Of a stretch of 64,000 nucleotides of DNA, positions 63,465 to 64,000 are shown piece by piece. Each line of letters opens with the position of its first letter. Position 1 is the first letter of the stretch. The notes beneath the pieces were generated by a model. The model saw only the letters and a program-made list of their open reading frames with translations, had not been told where the DNA came from and ran no database searches. A program made the position numbers and the translations under genes. The stretch comes from JAGNHN01 sp964590645 (GTDB lineage: Bacteria > Bacteroidota > Bacteroidia > Bacteroidales > JAGNHN01): positions 52,329 to 116,328 of the forward strand of contig CAZPYJ010000010.1 of the NCBI GenBank assembly GCA_964590645.1, written 5' to 3'.

Positions 63465-63593
63465 TTATGCATCGATGCTGCGTTCCCCAATGCTGAATAT
63501 ATAATCCCTGGTAAGGTGCTTATCCGTTTCAAAAACCTCGATCAACAAGTCATAACTTGCCTTAAACACCGGTAGCTGTTCATATATCGCCAT
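63465..63593 (-). pseudogene. avd: truncated avd-like (four-helix bundle, DGR accessory) gene
   Basis: 42 codons: MAIYEQLPVFKASYDLLIEV, then F-E-T-D-K-H, LTRDYIFSIGERSIDA and a stop. The YEQLPVFKASYDLL...F..DYxFSIGE pattern is the first helix pair of the Avd / 23S-IVS four-helix-bundle family, whose members usually continue about 70-80 residues more after SIGER. Here the family likeness stops at GER and a TAA follows. It lies 80 bp downstream of a DGR-type variable region on the same strand, in the usual target-then-avd order. The sequence down to 63378 shows no continuation. Confidence 0.6.
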
Positions 63594-63617
63594 CTCAAAA
63601 AAATTCGACCCGCCTCC

Positions 63618-63637
63618 CCCTTCGACTGCGCTTAGGG
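63618..63637. repeat. REP-like palindrome between target gene and avd
   Basis: CCCTTCGACTGCGCTTAGGG, two changes from the palindromes at 34919 and 34954. In DGRs a hairpin just downstream of the variable region aids homing; whether this one does is unknown. Confidence 0.5.
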
Positions 63638-63673
63638 AGCGGCGGATTATCAAATAGTCAAAATGTCAAATAG

Positions 63674-64000
63674 TCAATTACTCCTTAGGCAACGAACCGA
63701 AAAACCGTAGGTCTTGTAGGTGTCGTACCGGCGTACATTGGCGTCGTACCAAGTCAGGTACCGGTAGAGCCCGCGTGTTGAGGAATACTCGGAGGACGAC
63801 CAAAAGTAGGCGTAGCGCCTGAGACTGCCGAAATCGCCATCGTAGTGGCGGTAGCCGGCACCGAGCGCCGTGAAGCCGCTGCTGTTGGTGGCACCGGTAT
63901 TGGGTGAATCCCAATGTGTAGTGCCCGTTTCCTTCATCTTTCCTGCGGCATCGGTGCCGCTATATCCCCAGGTATTGCAGTTCACCGTGGGGTCAAGGAA
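63674..64000 (-). CDS. C-terminus of a Fibrobacter-paralogous-domain (C-type-lectin-like) protein, DGR target candidate (runs off window)
   Basis: 108 in-frame codons to the window edge, no start inside. The text KMKETGTTHWDSPNTGATNS, SGFTALGAGYR, YFWSSSEYSS and GFSVRCLRSN is the C-terminal half of the Fib_succ_major domain. From 63853 to 63707 ten TAC codons plus CAC, GAC, CGC and GGC stand at positions where relatives have Asn (AAC/AAY), the trace left by A-specific mutagenesis in DGR variable regions; the stretch ends in the invariant GFSVRCL. The domain is displayed on the surface in relatives and binds ligands. The export signal, if any, is upstream. Confidence 0.8.
   Translation of the reverse strand, partial: FLDPTVNCNTWGYSGTDAAGKMKETGTTHWDSPNTGATNSSGFTALGAGYRHYDGDFGSLRRYAYFWSSSEYSSTRGLYRYLTWYDANVRRYDTYKTYGFSVRCLRSN

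Noticed and set aside
1..64000. tRNA or rRNA genes
   Set aside because: No cloverleaf or rRNA-like stretch was recognised by eye; short or divergent RNAs could still be missed.

Overview
The window looks like a scaffold from an uncultured or draft-assembled member of the Bacteroidota, probably near the Saprospiria (Haliscomenobacter/Lewinella-like; this placement is inference). Signs are the Por/type IX secretion (T9SS) C-terminal domains on several secreted proteins, the Bacteroidota-type -7 promoter element TAnnTTTG in front of many genes, a cysteate-synthase-like enzyme (sulfonolipid route), PyrB/PyrI, giant Ig-like/HYR surface proteins, and a propeller-sensor regulator. Two runs of exactly 100 N (7915-8014, 58934-59033) are scaffold gaps, and both lie inside repetitive DNA.

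Layout. 1-3862: start of a CCA/poly(A) nucleotidyltransferase on the minus strand, then a plus-strand trio: isocitrate/isopropylmalate-type dehydrogenase, HD-like protein, fused LeuC-LeuD-type hydro-lyase. 3965-11093 and 14762-22561: two giant secreted minus-strand proteins that share Ig-like modules, a dockerin-like segment and a T9SS tail. Between them lie ltaE, a cysteate-synthase-like gene and a degenerate REP-transposase-like gene. 23006-31572: housekeeping and metabolic genes on plus (cyclic-diphosphoglycerate-synthetase-like GTPase, pyrB-pyrI, ABC exporter pair, fucose-isomerase-like protein, yaaA, DUF169, AlkD). 31573-37137: repeat-rich DNA, an SDR and a DEAD helicase, a free-standing archaeal-type ThrRS editing domain, a UPF0158 gene, a T9SS-tail remnant and rarA.

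37461-54390 is the main accessory island: a ten-gene, tightly spaced plus-strand operon for beta-1,3/1,6-glucan (laminarin-like) use. It encodes a glycosidase fused to a probable outer-membrane barrel, a modular glucan-binding lipoprotein, a GH16 lipoprotein, a large GH94/GH149-like cytoplasmic phosphorylase candidate, a GH17 lipoprotein, a GH30 lipoprotein, a GPH-type symporter, two cytoplasmic GH17 enzymes and a T9SS-exported binding protein. It is followed by a membrane-spanning propeller/LuxR-type regulator. No SusC/SusD pair is present. A reasonable model is: surface GH16/GH17/GH30 cut the glucan, the barrel admits oligosaccharides, the symporter imports them, and cytoplasmic GH17s and the phosphorylase finish the job.

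57274-64000: kdsA, then an array of ~194-bp repeats that encloses a GxxExxY nuclease-like gene, then the classical thrS-infC-rpmI-rplT cluster on minus, with infC apparently starting at AUA and a 9-bp tandem repeat just upstream of the thrS promoter. At the right edge lies what looks like the target end of a diversity-generating retroelement (DGR): a C-type-lectin-like (Fibrobacter-paralogous-domain) C-terminus rich in TAC codons, followed by a truncated avd. No reverse transcriptase or template repeat is in the window.
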